Below, piece by piece: positions 35,219 through 43,961 of a stretch of 64,000 nucleotides of DNA; position 1 is the first letter of the stretch; each line of letters starts with the position of its first letter. The stretch comes from Bacteroidota bacterium (GTDB taxonomy: Bacteria; Bacteroidota; Bacteroidia; Flavobacteriales_D; Crocinitomicaceae). The position numbers and the translations under genes were made by a program. Below the pieces are notes generated by a model. That model was not told the origin of the DNA, made no database searches, and worked only from the letters and a program-made list of their open reading frames with translations. The stretch lies in assembly GCA_006226425.1 (NCBI GenBank), contig SBGX01000010.1, positions 1-64,000 of the forward strand. Reading direction: 5' to 3'.

Positions 35219-35724
35219 TTCGAATCGCATTTACCGGTCCCGAATCCTCAGGCAAAAGCAGTTTGTGTGAATTTGCTGCCAAAAGATTGCAGGCTCCCCA
35301 CTGTTCCGAGTATGCCAGAAGTTTTTTGGATCAGCAGGACGGAAAATATCAACAAGCGGATTTATTGCACCTAGCCAAAGAGCAATTTCGACGTATCTCA
35401 GACGATAACGTGAAGGGGGATTTATTTCTCATTGATACGGAACTTCTAGTCATTAAAATTTGGTCCCTCGAAATCTACGGAAACTGTGATCCGGAAATTT
35501 TAAAGCTCATTGAAAAGCAGCAAATTGACCTCTATGTTCTATGTACACCCGATATCCCCTGGGAGCCGGATCCTTTAAGAGTAAACCCAAGTGACCGGAT
35601 GCGTCTCTTTGAGCGCTACAAAGAAGAACTGGAATTTTATCAATTCCCCTATATCATAGTTAGCGGAAGTATGGAAGATCGATTTCAACAGGTACATACT
35701 GAGATTCAAAAACGCTTTCATTAA
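35215..35724 (+). CDS. NadR-like nicotinamide riboside kinase
   Basis: A 169-residue P-loop kinase matching the C-terminal riboside kinase domain of NadR. The Walker A motif TGPESSGKSSL is at residues 6-16, with CSEYARSFLDQQDGKY, DTELLVIKIWSLEIYG and LYVLCTPDIPWEPDPLRVNP later; DIPWxxDPxR is typical of the family. The adenylyltransferase and DNA-binding parts of full NadR are absent. The ATG at 35215 overlaps the pnuC stop (ATGA), and together they import and phosphorylate nicotinamide riboside for NAD synthesis. Confidence 0.88.
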   Translation: MIRIAFTGPESSGKSSLCEFAAKRLQAPHCSEYARSFLDQQDGKYQQADLLHLAKEQFRRISDDNVKGDLFLIDTELLVIKIWSLEIYGNCDPEILKLIEKQQIDLYVLCTPDIPWEPDPLRVNPSDRMRLFERYKEELEFYQFPYIIVSGSMEDRFQQVHTEIQKRFH

Positions 35725-35756
35725 AACTTCCACCCGGTTTTGTTAATTTAGGGACA

Positions 35757-36548
35757 ATGTTCGGGACAGATCACATCCATAAAACGGTCTATCAGCGACG
35801 AAGAGAATTCGTCTTTCTGCTGTTGTCGGGAATTTTTCTGGGGTCTCTAACGATGTTGAATATCCTTGGGATCACCCGCTTCATTGATCTTTCCATGTAT
35901 TTTGGAATTCCTGAAAACAGCCCTGTTCACTTTTCGGTGGCCGTCGGTGTACTTGCTTATCCAATCACTTTTTTGTGCACCGATTTTATTTCTGAAATCT
36001 ATGGACGCAAGCGTGCCAATATGCTCGTCCTCATCGGATTGATCTTAAATGCCTGGGTACTTTTTGTCCTCTGGCTTGGTGGTACATTGGACCCTCCAAA
36101 AGCATTGAATGAATTCGGGTTACTAAGCCCTCAAATTGTTGATGGTGAAGTCAACATCCCGTATGGTTATGCTTTTTATGAAATCAGACAAGCCACTTTT
36201 GCCGCCACCTTTGCTTCGATGCTAGCTTATCTGGCTGCACAATTCTGTGATGTCCAGGTCTTTCATTTTTTTAAGAAACTGACCAAAGGAAAACATCTGT
36301 GGCTCCGAAATAACGCCTCAACCTTAAGTAGTCAATTGATTGATAGCTCCGTAGTGATTTTGATTACACATTATGTGGCACACGCTCTTCCTATTGATCC
36401 GGACCAATCGCTTGGCTGGCAACTCTTCCTCTTCATTGCCAGCAGTTACCTCTTCAAATTTTGTTTTGCCCTGATTGACACGATCCCCTTCTATTTTGGA
36501 GTTCGCTTCTTTCGTAAGTGGTTAAATATTCAGGATGAAGTTGAATAA
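35757..36548 (+). CDS. queuosine precursor transporter (VUT family)
   Basis: A 263-residue membrane protein of the VUT/YhhQ family, which imports queuosine precursors such as queuine or preQ1. It has the marks GVLAYPITFLCTDFISEIYGRKRA (residues about 63-86), AYLAAQFCDVQVFHFFK, LWLRNNASTLSSQLIDSSVV, and a final SSYLFKFCFALIDTIPFYFG. About six membrane segments are present. The tgt gene 12 kb upstream would use the imported base. Its stop directly abuts the stop of the convergent OmpA gene. Confidence 0.88.
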   Translation: MFGTDHIHKTVYQRRREFVFLLLSGIFLGSLTMLNILGITRFIDLSMYFGIPENSPVHFSVAVGVLAYPITFLCTDFISEIYGRKRANMLVLIGLILNAWVLFVLWLGGTLDPPKALNEFGLLSPQIVDGEVNIPYGYAFYEIRQATFAATFASMLAYLAAQFCDVQVFHFFKKLTKGKHLWLRNNASTLSSQLIDSSVVILITHYVAHALPIDPDQSLGWQLFLFIASSYLFKFCFALIDTIPFYFGVRFFRKWLNIQDEVE

Positions 36549-38105
36549 TTAGGGCTTTTCAAGGATGCCATCGCCCATATCCCGTAGAATGGACTCGGCC
36601 CTTTTGATGGTAATCCGCTCGCCCAGGTAATATGCCGTCACAAAAGCATCCGGGAACATCCCAAATCTTTTCAGACTGCTCAGTTCTTTTAGTGCCTGAT
36701 CTTTACTTTGATAAATCCCTACACTGTAACGCGTTAAATTTTGATTCGGTGCTTTGGAGTACAGTACCTTCCCAAATTTCTGCAGGGCATTTGGATTAAA
36801 CTGATATGAGTATGCTCCCACCTGAATCGTAAAGAGTAATCCCTGCAAACTCCGATCGGTCGTCAGTTCTTTGATATCAAAACGATTGTTAGAAATCCGC
36901 TCAAAAACGGCCAGGCGATTATGCCCAATCCGAGAATACACTGAATCTGCCAATTTTGGTCTTTTAGCCCCTTCCGACATCGCCACCAGACGATCTTTGT
37001 CCACCCCCTCCTGGGTCAATTGACGCTTCACATTTAAGGCTCTTCGATAGGCGATATCATCAATCGAAATGGGATCACCAATATTGTCTGCATAACCGTG
37101 AATAATTAGTTTGATCGAAGCATCCTTATTGAGACAGATGGCAAATTCCTTCAAGATCTGTTTATGCTCTTCTGTTAAGACAGTTGTGGATTTATCGAAA
37201 CGCAGAACAGGGAATTCTTCCAAATGACATTCCGCTACTGCTACAGGAGCTGGACAACCTCCATAAGTTTTCAAACCAGCTTTATCAGGACAAAGATCGA
37301 GACTATCCGGAATCCCGTCATAGTCCATATCATGATTCGTCTTTTCATTGTTTTCGACCAGGGGAGTCTCCACCGGCGGATCAATTGACTTTTTCTCTTC
37401 AAACTGCCAATCTACGTGTTCCTTGTATTTCCCAATGTAATACGTTACGCCAAGGTGCGCATTCAAAACACTCCCTTGAATACTCTTTGGATCAAGGATC
37501 TTAGGGCCAAAATTGAATTCATAGTTTTGATGCCAATGCGTCAGATACGTAAGATCTGCTGTCAATACCCAACGATTATTCAGACGGTATTGCGGGGTCA
37601 AACCAACAAGCAAATTCATCTTTTCGTCAGCCATGTTCGTTCGCCATCCTTTGATCCAATTTGTTCGGGCATCCCGCAAGGAAGAAAAACCTCCTCCACC
37701 ATGCATTAAAATGGAGAAATTGGGGGCAAATCGTTCAAAGTGTAGCGTTCTCCCCAGGTTCAATATGACCTGAAACGAAAGCCGGAGATTGACGGTCCGG
37801 AAATAGTTCATACTCGTTTTCAGGTTGTTGGACTCAAAAAATTCAAAGGAAGCATCTGTCATGACTCCCCATCTGGGATTAAACATGTAACGTCCAGCGA
37901 GCATCGGCTTGAAAAAGGTAACAGCTTTTGGGTTCAAACTATCGGGAAGATGAGTCAAAGCAGAAGACAAACCAACACTTCCTTCCAGCGAATAACGATT
38001 TCTGGATACATTCCCACTTTGTGCCAACAACTGCATTCCGCAAAAGAAAACAAATAGAAAGCTTAGTAGTCGTAGTGTTGTGCTCAACTTTTTGTAAAAC
38101 TCCAT
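36549..38105 (-). CDS. OmpA-family protein with SPOR-like C-terminus
   Basis: A 518-residue outer-membrane protein. A signal peptide (FLFVFFCGMQLLAQ) is followed by a barrel-like region (about 30-235), a thrombospondin type 3 calcium-binding repeat (DMDYDGIPDSLDLCPDKAG), an OmpA peptidoglycan-binding domain (about 295-395; VLRFDKSTTVLTEEHK, IHGYADNIGD, YRRALNVKRQL) and a C-terminal SPOR-like repeat (FTIQVGAYSYQFN ... YSVGIYQSKDQALKEL) that may also bind peptidoglycan. It is divergent from the polysaccharide operon, with a 112-base gap. Confidence 0.88.
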   Translation of the reverse strand: MEFYKKLSTTLRLLSFLFVFFCGMQLLAQSGNVSRNRYSLEGSVGLSSALTHLPDSLNPKAVTFFKPMLAGRYMFNPRWGVMTDASFEFFESNNLKTSMNYFRTVNLRLSFQVILNLGRTLHFERFAPNFSILMHGGGGFSSLRDARTNWIKGWRTNMADEKMNLLVGLTPQYRLNNRWVLTADLTYLTHWHQNYEFNFGPKILDPKSIQGSVLNAHLGVTYYIGKYKEHVDWQFEEKKSIDPPVETPLVENNEKTNHDMDYDGIPDSLDLCPDKAGLKTYGGCPAPVAVAECHLEEFPVLRFDKSTTVLTEEHKQILKEFAICLNKDASIKLIIHGYADNIGDPISIDDIAYRRALNVKRQLTQEGVDKDRLVAMSEGAKRPKLADSVYSRIGHNRLAVFERISNNRFDIKELTTDRSLQGLLFTIQVGAYSYQFNPNALQKFGKVLYSKAPNQNLTRYSVGIYQSKDQALKELSSLKRFGMFPDAFVTAYYLGERITIKRAESILRDMGDGILEKP

Positions 38106-38163
38106 TCTTGATCTGATGATCGCTTCAAGTCTTTGGTTGACCGGTAAAATTACGAATTATTTT

Positions 38164-38171
38164 TACTTTTG
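38164..38171 (+). promoter_or_regulatory. -7 promoter element for the polysaccharide superoperon
   Basis: TACTTTTG is a perfect TAnnTTTG match 46 bases before the flippase ATG. No good -33 element was found. It is the best visible promoter for the long run of genes from 38218 onward. Confidence 0.48.
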
Positions 38172-38217
38172 TTTGATCATTGAACTGTTAATTTAGTCTT
38201 AAATATTTGCGTTTTTC

Positions 38218-39546
38218 ATGGGGTTCTTCAAAGACTATTTATCGAAAGACAGCAAATTTTTGATTCGGAACAGTTCCTGGGTCATGTTCTCCAATTTTTC
38301 CCGGGTCGGATTGATTTTCGTAAAGTCCATCATCATTACCCAAAGCCTCGGAGTTAAAGTTTATGGGGATTACCTCACCATTCTGGCATTAATTCTGAGC
38401 ATTCAGGCCTTTTTTAATCTGAACTTTGGTACCGTTCTCATCAAATTCGGTTCCGAGTATAAAGCAGAAGGGAAAGATCGTCACCTTCACGCCCTATTGA
38501 AACTTGGCTACCAAACAGCACTTTCCAGTTCCCTCCTTTCTGTCGTAGTGATTACGGGTTTCGTCTTCCTGACCAGGTATTTCTTTGATCAACACAGTGA
38601 TCAGGAGTGGAACGTGGTGGTTCTGGCCCTTGCTTTCGGGAGCAATTTTATTGACTACATCCCCGAGAGTTTTTTGCGACTCCATTTCAAGTTTAAACTG
38701 ACCGCTTTTTTATCCATTCTGTCAACGGTCATTGATCTGGGAATCACTAGTGTTAGTGCCTGGATTTTTAGAGACGAATTCAGTTATTTCCTCTACGGAA
38801 TTGCCGGGGCAAAAATGGCCTCAAGCCTCTGCTACAATGTGCTCGCGAGTTACTTTATCCGGAGACTATCTAAAGAAAGATTTTTCGCCCCTCTCTCTCT
38901 TATTCGGACAGATTTCAAAACCATGTTTCGCTTCATTAGTTCCAATTACGGGAGCCGTCTTTTAAAGAACCTGATCGAACAGGGAGACATCCTGGTTTTA
39001 GGATATTTTTCCAACCAGAGCGAAGTCGGAATCTATGGAGTAGGTAAACGTCTGGGGTATGCCATCCTGAGTTTCATTGATCCGCTGGTAAACTCCATTT
39101 TCCCACAGTTTGCCCAAATGATTGCTGAGAAGAATTACAAAAACCTCTTGCAACTGATTCGCCAATTTTCATGGATCCTGGTTCTTCCGGGACTCCTCCT
39201 GCTGGTCATCACCTACTTTACTAAGGATTTTTTAATTACCTTTATTTACGGAAGCAATTTCCTTCCGGCAGCAGATGTGTTCTGGGTGGTTCTGTTTGCA
39301 GCAATCATCGCCAGCGTCACCTTCTGGAACATCACACTTCTGATCAGTCTGAATGAAGTAAACTACCGTTTCAAAATGAACTTATTCATTCTTTTTGTGA
39401 GTCTTCCAACAGCGTATTTAGTGATCCCTTCCTATGGGGCGCTTGGGGCCGCTATCATTCTGGTTGGAATCAAATTACTAGAATCTGCCATTGGCAGTTA
39501 TCGGGGAATTCGAATCGTTCAAAAACAACTCCGTCTCCATGGGTGA
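38218..39546 (+). CDS. Wzx-like polysaccharide flippase
   Basis: A 442-residue membrane protein of the MOP/polysaccharide transport superfamily, with about 12-14 hydrophobic segments. It begins with FLIRNSSWVMFSNFSRVGLIFVKSIIITQSLG (residues about 13-44), a typical Wzx start, and has GVYGVGKRLGYAIL-type and YGSNFLPAADVFW features later. It should move lipid-linked oligosaccharide units to the periplasm. It is the first gene of the plus-strand operon and overlaps the next gene by 8 bases. Confidence 0.87.
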   Translation: MGFFKDYLSKDSKFLIRNSSWVMFSNFSRVGLIFVKSIIITQSLGVKVYGDYLTILALILSIQAFFNLNFGTVLIKFGSEYKAEGKDRHLHALLKLGYQTALSSSLLSVVVITGFVFLTRYFFDQHSDQEWNVVVLALAFGSNFIDYIPESFLRLHFKFKLTAFLSILSTVIDLGITSVSAWIFRDEFSYFLYGIAGAKMASSLCYNVLASYFIRRLSKERFFAPLSLIRTDFKTMFRFISSNYGSRLLKNLIEQGDILVLGYFSNQSEVGIYGVGKRLGYAILSFIDPLVNSIFPQFAQMIAEKNYKNLLQLIRQFSWILVLPGLLLLVITYFTKDFLITFIYGSNFLPAADVFWVVLFAAIIASVTFWNITLLISLNEVNYRFKMNLFILFVSLPTAYLVIPSYGALGAAIILVGIKLLESAIGSYRGIRIVQKQLRLHG

Positions 39547-40279
39547 TTGCTACCTAAATTCGAAGAAATGGGCTCTTCGTCATCCAGCCAAAGCCTGGCA
39601 GTTTTACCGGGGAAATAAGTTGCCGCTCCAAAAAAAGATGCTTTTTTCTACCCTGGAATGGGCTCGTTTTGACACTAAAACGCTGGAGCAATTCGAAATA
39701 TTTTGGCAAGAAATCCTGCGGATGGAACAAAGCGGATTTCAGCAGGGCAATTCACATGGGAACCACATCTCTTCCACTTTTGCCAAATGGCTCTATCTTT
39801 TGATTCGCGCCACCAAACCAGAAGTCATGGTGGAAACTGGTGTGGCACACGGATACTCTAGTTCGATTATCCTGCAAGCCATGCATCAAAACAAACAGGG
39901 AACACTCTATTCCATAGACCTTCCAGGACACGACACCAATGCCAATTATAACCTTCAGGCTGATGCCATCGGACACGTGGTTCCAAATGACCTAAGATCA
40001 AGGTGGCAACTTATTCGGGGAGATGTACGGGAAGAACTCCCTCCTTTGTTAGATCGATTGCAGCAGATTGATTGCTTTTTTCACGATAGCGACCATTCCT
40101 ATGAAAATATGTCCTTCGAGTTCCAATTGGCCGACAAACACCTTCGAAATGGTGGCTTTCTGATTAGCGATGACGTCTATAAGAACAAGGCATACGCCGA
40201 GTTTATGGATGAAAAAAAATACCCAAGCGCTTACTTCACCAAAGGTGCTTGCTGTCGAAAAACGTTCGGAAAAACATGA
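39539..40279 (+). CDS. class I SAM-dependent methyltransferase (type 24)
   Basis: A 246-residue methyltransferase. The SAM-binding motif MVETGVAHGYSSSIIL lies near residue 96, followed by TLYSIDLPGHD and FFHDSDHSYENMSFEFQLA, as in the Methyltransf_24 group, where the aspartates bind metal or substrate. The substrate is probably a sugar or a lipid-linked intermediate given the operon. The start at 39539 (MGDCYLNSK) overlaps the flippase stop by 8 bases. The frame opens earlier but only inside the flippase gene. Confidence 0.75.
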   Translation: MGDCYLNSKKWALRHPAKAWQFYRGNKLPLQKKMLFSTLEWARFDTKTLEQFEIFWQEILRMEQSGFQQGNSHGNHISSTFAKWLYLLIRATKPEVMVETGVAHGYSSSIILQAMHQNKQGTLYSIDLPGHDTNANYNLQADAIGHVVPNDLRSRWQLIRGDVREELPPLLDRLQQIDCFFHDSDHSYENMSFEFQLADKHLRNGGFLISDDVYKNKAYAEFMDEKKYPSAYFTKGACCRKTFGKT

Positions 40280-41436
40280 GTTCGCGCAAGAAGTTTTTTT
40301 ACCTCTCTCCTTACGACCTTCAGCGGCCACGAACCAACCAGGTCAGCGATATGCGCTTCTGTGAAGCTTTTGCGCAAAACGATTTTGAGGTGGAAATAAT
40401 TTGTCCGACTGTTCAACGAAAAGACAACCTGGAGCAGGAAAAAATCAGGGATTACTACGAACTGGACACGGTCTTTGATATCCACTTTTTAAACACCTCC
40501 TACCTACATGAGAATCTGCGAAAAACAGCTTATCTTCGACTAAGCTGGAAGGGCTTTCAAAGAGTTCGAAAGCAACAGGTGTCAGAAACGATGTATGTTT
40601 GCTCCAGAAGTGAGATTATGCTCCTTTTTTGTCTTTTGTACAAGAAGCTTTTTTTCAAAAAGAACTGGAAAATCATTCCCTGGTTGCACGAGCTCAAAAG
40701 TGGTCAAATGCACCGTTGGGTCTACCGTCGGAGTGATTATATTCTGGCCACAAATTCCAATATCCTGGAGGATTTGAATACGCACTTAAAAATCCATCAA
40801 CCAGGAGGAATCACCTTAAATCCTATCAGCCGAAGACAGGCCCAACAAATCCCGGATCGAAAAAAAGCAAGAGAGATCATTGGCTACCACGATGAGCAGT
40901 TTCTGGTGGTCTATACTGGTAAACTATACCGACAACAGCGCGAAATTGAATTGCTCATCCAGTGTGCCCAACAACTCCCGGAAATCAATTTTTTGTTCAC
41001 CGGGGGTAAACCGGAAGTCGTCGAATATTATCATGATTACTTTCAAAAAAAACAGATTCAAAATATTCGTTTGAGTGGGTATCTCCCTGACTACAGAAGC
41101 ATCAAATATTACCAGCAAGCGGCGGATTTACTGGTTTCATATTACACGGCTGAAGAACATGCTCTACGTTACAACCTTCCAAATAAGTTGGCTGAATACT
41201 TTCTAAGCGGGAATCCGGTTGTTACTCCTTTTTACGAAGCGACAAAAGATTTCTTAAATTCGGAAATTGCCTTTGAGGTAGCAGCAGAAAATCCGATCCG
41301 TTTGGCCGAAGAAATAAGAGCGTTGAAGGAGGACTCTAAAAAAAGAAACCTGTTAGCCCAGAAGGCCCTGGAGTACGCTCAAAGGGAACACTATCAAGTC
41401 AGGGTGCAGGAAATTATCCGACAGCTGAAATTATGA
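40276..41436 (+). CDS. GT-B glycosyltransferase
   Basis: A 386-residue GT-B protein. The N-terminal part starts KKFFYLSPYDLQRPRTNQVSD and the C-terminal part has FLVVYTGKLYRQQREIELLIQCAQQL, FTGGKPEVVEYYH and a nucleotide-sugar binding region YNLPNKLAEYFLSGNPVV (NKLxEYxLSG), typical of GT4-like enzymes. Sugar donor and acceptor are unknown. ATG 40276 overlaps the preceding stop (ATGA), and its own stop overlaps the next ATG. Confidence 0.8.
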   Translation: MSSRKKFFYLSPYDLQRPRTNQVSDMRFCEAFAQNDFEVEIICPTVQRKDNLEQEKIRDYYELDTVFDIHFLNTSYLHENLRKTAYLRLSWKGFQRVRKQQVSETMYVCSRSEIMLLFCLLYKKLFFKKNWKIIPWLHELKSGQMHRWVYRRSDYILATNSNILEDLNTHLKIHQPGGITLNPISRRQAQQIPDRKKAREIIGYHDEQFLVVYTGKLYRQQREIELLIQCAQQLPEINFLFTGGKPEVVEYYHDYFQKKQIQNIRLSGYLPDYRSIKYYQQAADLLVSYYTAEEHALRYNLPNKLAEYFLSGNPVVTPFYEATKDFLNSEIAFEVAAENPIRLAEEIRALKEDSKKRNLLAQKALEYAQREHYQVRVQEIIRQLKL

Positions 41437-42284
41437 AACAAGTAGTCAAACTAACAGGAGCCAAGCATTTGGACCAACTGGAGCTTATTCAAGCGCTACG
41501 AGGCCTCCTGCAAGGGGAATATGCTTCCTTGTTTCACTGTGTGGCTGTACATGGAAGTGTAGCGACGGATGAAATTATCCCCTTCTCGGACTTCGACGGT
41601 TTGCTTATTCTTCGGTCAGGAAAAGAAAACTCACCGGAACTTCAGCAATTCCTGCGAAAATCGATGAAAATCATCTACGAATTTGATCCGCTTCAACATC
41701 ATTCCTGGTTCCAGATCAAAGAAGAGCAACTCCATCACTATCCCCAAAGTTATTTTCCGATAGAACTCCTTCAGGAATGTGCTTTGATTTTGCCGGAAGA
41801 CGATTGCTCCCTGGAAATTAACCCGGAACAAAGCACTGATTACGGACAGAATTTTTTGGCACTTCATCAATCACTCTCGAACAAGATCCACAGAAAGTTC
41901 ATTCCGGCGAATAAGTACCAACTCAAAAGTGTATTGAGCGAAATCTTGTTACTCCCCTGTTTCTTTTTGCAAGCTTATTTGGAAAAGGGAGTCCTGAAAA
42001 AGGAAAGCTTTGAACTCATCCGAACGTATTTCAATCCTGAAGAACTTCAACCTCTTCATCTTGCTTCTGAAATGAGACTTCGCTGGGAACGTCCCGCTTT
42101 GAGTTCCTTTCAAAAGTATTTCCTGGAACATCCCCAAAAAAAGCTCCACAAAATGGGAGAAAAATGGTTCGCCCCGGCATTGAACAAGCAGGAAAAAGAA
42201 ATTTTCAATCATGATTTCATGCAAGAGTTGAAAAAAATGATTGATTGCATGAAATTCAAACTTATCGAAGATGGGAAGCTATAG
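41433..42284 (+). CDS. nucleotidyltransferase-fold protein
   Basis: A 283-residue protein with a polymerase-beta-type nucleotidyltransferase signature near residue 35: HGSVATDEIIPFSDFDGLLIL, where GS is followed 10 residues later by DFD. The rest is helical without other known domains. Such proteins transfer nucleotides to sugars, antibiotics or proteins, or are inactive relatives; the job here is not known. A divergent second copy of the fold follows immediately, overlapping by 14 bases. Confidence 0.65.
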   Translation: MKQVVKLTGAKHLDQLELIQALRGLLQGEYASLFHCVAVHGSVATDEIIPFSDFDGLLILRSGKENSPELQQFLRKSMKIIYEFDPLQHHSWFQIKEEQLHHYPQSYFPIELLQECALILPEDDCSLEINPEQSTDYGQNFLALHQSLSNKIHRKFIPANKYQLKSVLSEILLLPCFFLQAYLEKGVLKKESFELIRTYFNPEELQPLHLASEMRLRWERPALSSFQKYFLEHPQKKLHKMGEKWFAPALNKQEKEIFNHDFMQELKKMIDCMKFKLIEDGKL

Positions 42285-43269
42285 ACTGATTGATCCACCT
42301 CTTTCCAGAACGCAAGCTGACTACGATCGGATCAGCGAAAAATTGTTGAACTTACTCGCGAAACAGCCGGGCCTATGTTCCCTGTACGCACTGGGAAACG
42401 TATCCGAACCCGGCATCTCAGACCTGGATTTATTGTGCGTTTTTGAAGATAACATCCACTGTTCTCTACAAATCAGTTCGCTATTGAGTGCCGAGGAGCG
42501 CTATTTGCTTCCACATGCTCCATTTGCAAGTAGTCTTCGAAATCTTGATGCCGCTTTAAATCAAACCTATTTCACCAATTTCAAGTTGCTTTCCGGCACC
42601 GATGTTATCCAGGAAAAAGGACTGCACGAAAACAAAAGTGCCGATTTAAAACAGCAAATAGCTCTTGAGTTCATCCTCATTTTCTACATTTCGCTTCACC
42701 GACAAATTCAATTAAAAAATGTCAAATGGCGGGGCTTTTTACTATCCTGCAAAGCATTAAAATTTGACCTGCAACTGCTCAACATTCATACAGGCCCCAT
42801 CCATTCCCTGGTGGAGGAATGCATCCAACTTAGACAACAATTTTTCACCTACTCATTGCACGAAGCAGAAACGAAAAGCCGTCAACTCATCGAGCAAGTT
42901 TATAAGGAATGTCGTTTATTCTTAAGTGAAACACTCCATGAGCTTCCCTTTTTCCTTCCACAGGCTCAATTTCAAATTGCCCGGAATATATCAATCGTGA
43001 AGAGTGATCATTTTCAAGTAAAACAACAGGGATTTTCCCTTCCTGGGCTATTCTCATTTGGCGGGAAGTACTACCACAAGATTGAAAATCGCTTTTCCAA
43101 TTTTGAATTCCATGTTCCTTATCAGCTTCCTGCACCAGGAAGTAAGCAAGAAGAGCGTTTCGCAAAACTCTCTGAAATCAGGTGTGAGCAGCAAAGCTTC
43201 TTCCCAAATTTCATACCTTTATCAACAGGCTTTAACTTTTTCTACGGGCAGCCATGTCGTTCAAATTAG
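42271..43269 (+). CDS. divergent nucleotidyltransferase-fold protein
   Basis: A 332-residue protein. Residues about 40-62 read SLYALGNVSEPGISDLDLLCVF, where GN replaces the usual GS and SDLDLL supplies the two metal-binding Asp residues of a polymerase-beta-type fold. The remaining sequence is helical in the middle with an aromatic C-terminal part. It overlaps both neighbours by 14-16 bases and looks like a partner of the preceding nucleotidyltransferase. The changed GS makes activity doubtful; function unknown. Confidence 0.6.
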   Translation: MGSYRLIDPPLSRTQADYDRISEKLLNLLAKQPGLCSLYALGNVSEPGISDLDLLCVFEDNIHCSLQISSLLSAEERYLLPHAPFASSLRNLDAALNQTYFTNFKLLSGTDVIQEKGLHENKSADLKQQIALEFILIFYISLHRQIQLKNVKWRGFLLSCKALKFDLQLLNIHTGPIHSLVEECIQLRQQFFTYSLHEAETKSRQLIEQVYKECRLFLSETLHELPFFLPQAQFQIARNISIVKSDHFQVKQQGFSLPGLFSFGGKYYHKIENRFSNFEFHVPYQLPAPGSKQEERFAKLSEIRCEQQSFFPNFIPLSTGFNFFYGQPCRSN

Positions 43270-43961
43270 GAGATTACATCATCGATCGCTTGCGAAGTGA
43301 TTTTCTTCAACAAACTTTTCAGGAGAAAGGAAACTGGGGAAAACTACTTGATCTGGGTTGTGGAAACAAACCCTACCGAGACTTCTATCAAAAGTATTGC
43401 GACAGTAGTATTGGAATAGATATAGAAAATTCACTCCATCGAAATGAACACATTGATCAGTATTATGATGGAGAGCATATTCCCTTTGAAGATGGACATT
43501 TTGATACGGTCTTATGTACTGAAGTATTAGAGCACGTCCCGAATCCACTTTCTTTTTTGGAAGAAATTCATCGGGTATTAAAGCCCCATGGCACACTGGT
43601 TCTGAGCGTTCCTTTTCTTCAGTTGTTGCATGAAGTTCCACACGACTACCACCGTTTTACGCCCTTTGCGCTCAAAAAGCTCATGAATCAAAGTCAATTT
43701 GAACTCACTCGGATTGCCGGACTTGGAGGAAGTGGTGGATTCTGGATTACCCTTTTGATCAGAAAGCCCCTTAAATTTTGGAACAAACTGTCTAAAATCG
43801 TCAGGTGGAAAGCACTCTATTCCGTCTACAACCCCTTCATTTTTCTGTTCGCATTTCTCCCTCAATACTTCTACGTCAAAGCATCCCGTCCCAAAATTGA
43901 TGAAGCAGTCTTTGGACACGAGACCTGCAAAGGCTATGTTTTAATTGCCCAAAAGAGATGA
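43254..43961 (+). CDS. class I SAM-dependent methyltransferase (type 11)
   Basis: A 235-residue methyltransferase with the SAM-binding motif LLDLGCGNKPYRDFY, acidic IGIDIEN, and DGEHIPFEDGHFDTVLCTEVLEHV, HRVLKPHGTLVLSVPF, the standard type 11 layout. It probably methylates a glycan or lipid-linked sugar. It overlaps the upstream nucleotidyltransferase gene by 16 bases and the next glycosyltransferase by 4. Confidence 0.85.
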   Translation: MSFKLGDYIIDRLRSDFLQQTFQEKGNWGKLLDLGCGNKPYRDFYQKYCDSSIGIDIENSLHRNEHIDQYYDGEHIPFEDGHFDTVLCTEVLEHVPNPLSFLEEIHRVLKPHGTLVLSVPFLQLLHEVPHDYHRFTPFALKKLMNQSQFELTRIAGLGGSGGFWITLLIRKPLKFWNKLSKIVRWKALYSVYNPFIFLFAFLPQYFYVKASRPKIDEAVFGHETCKGYVLIAQKR

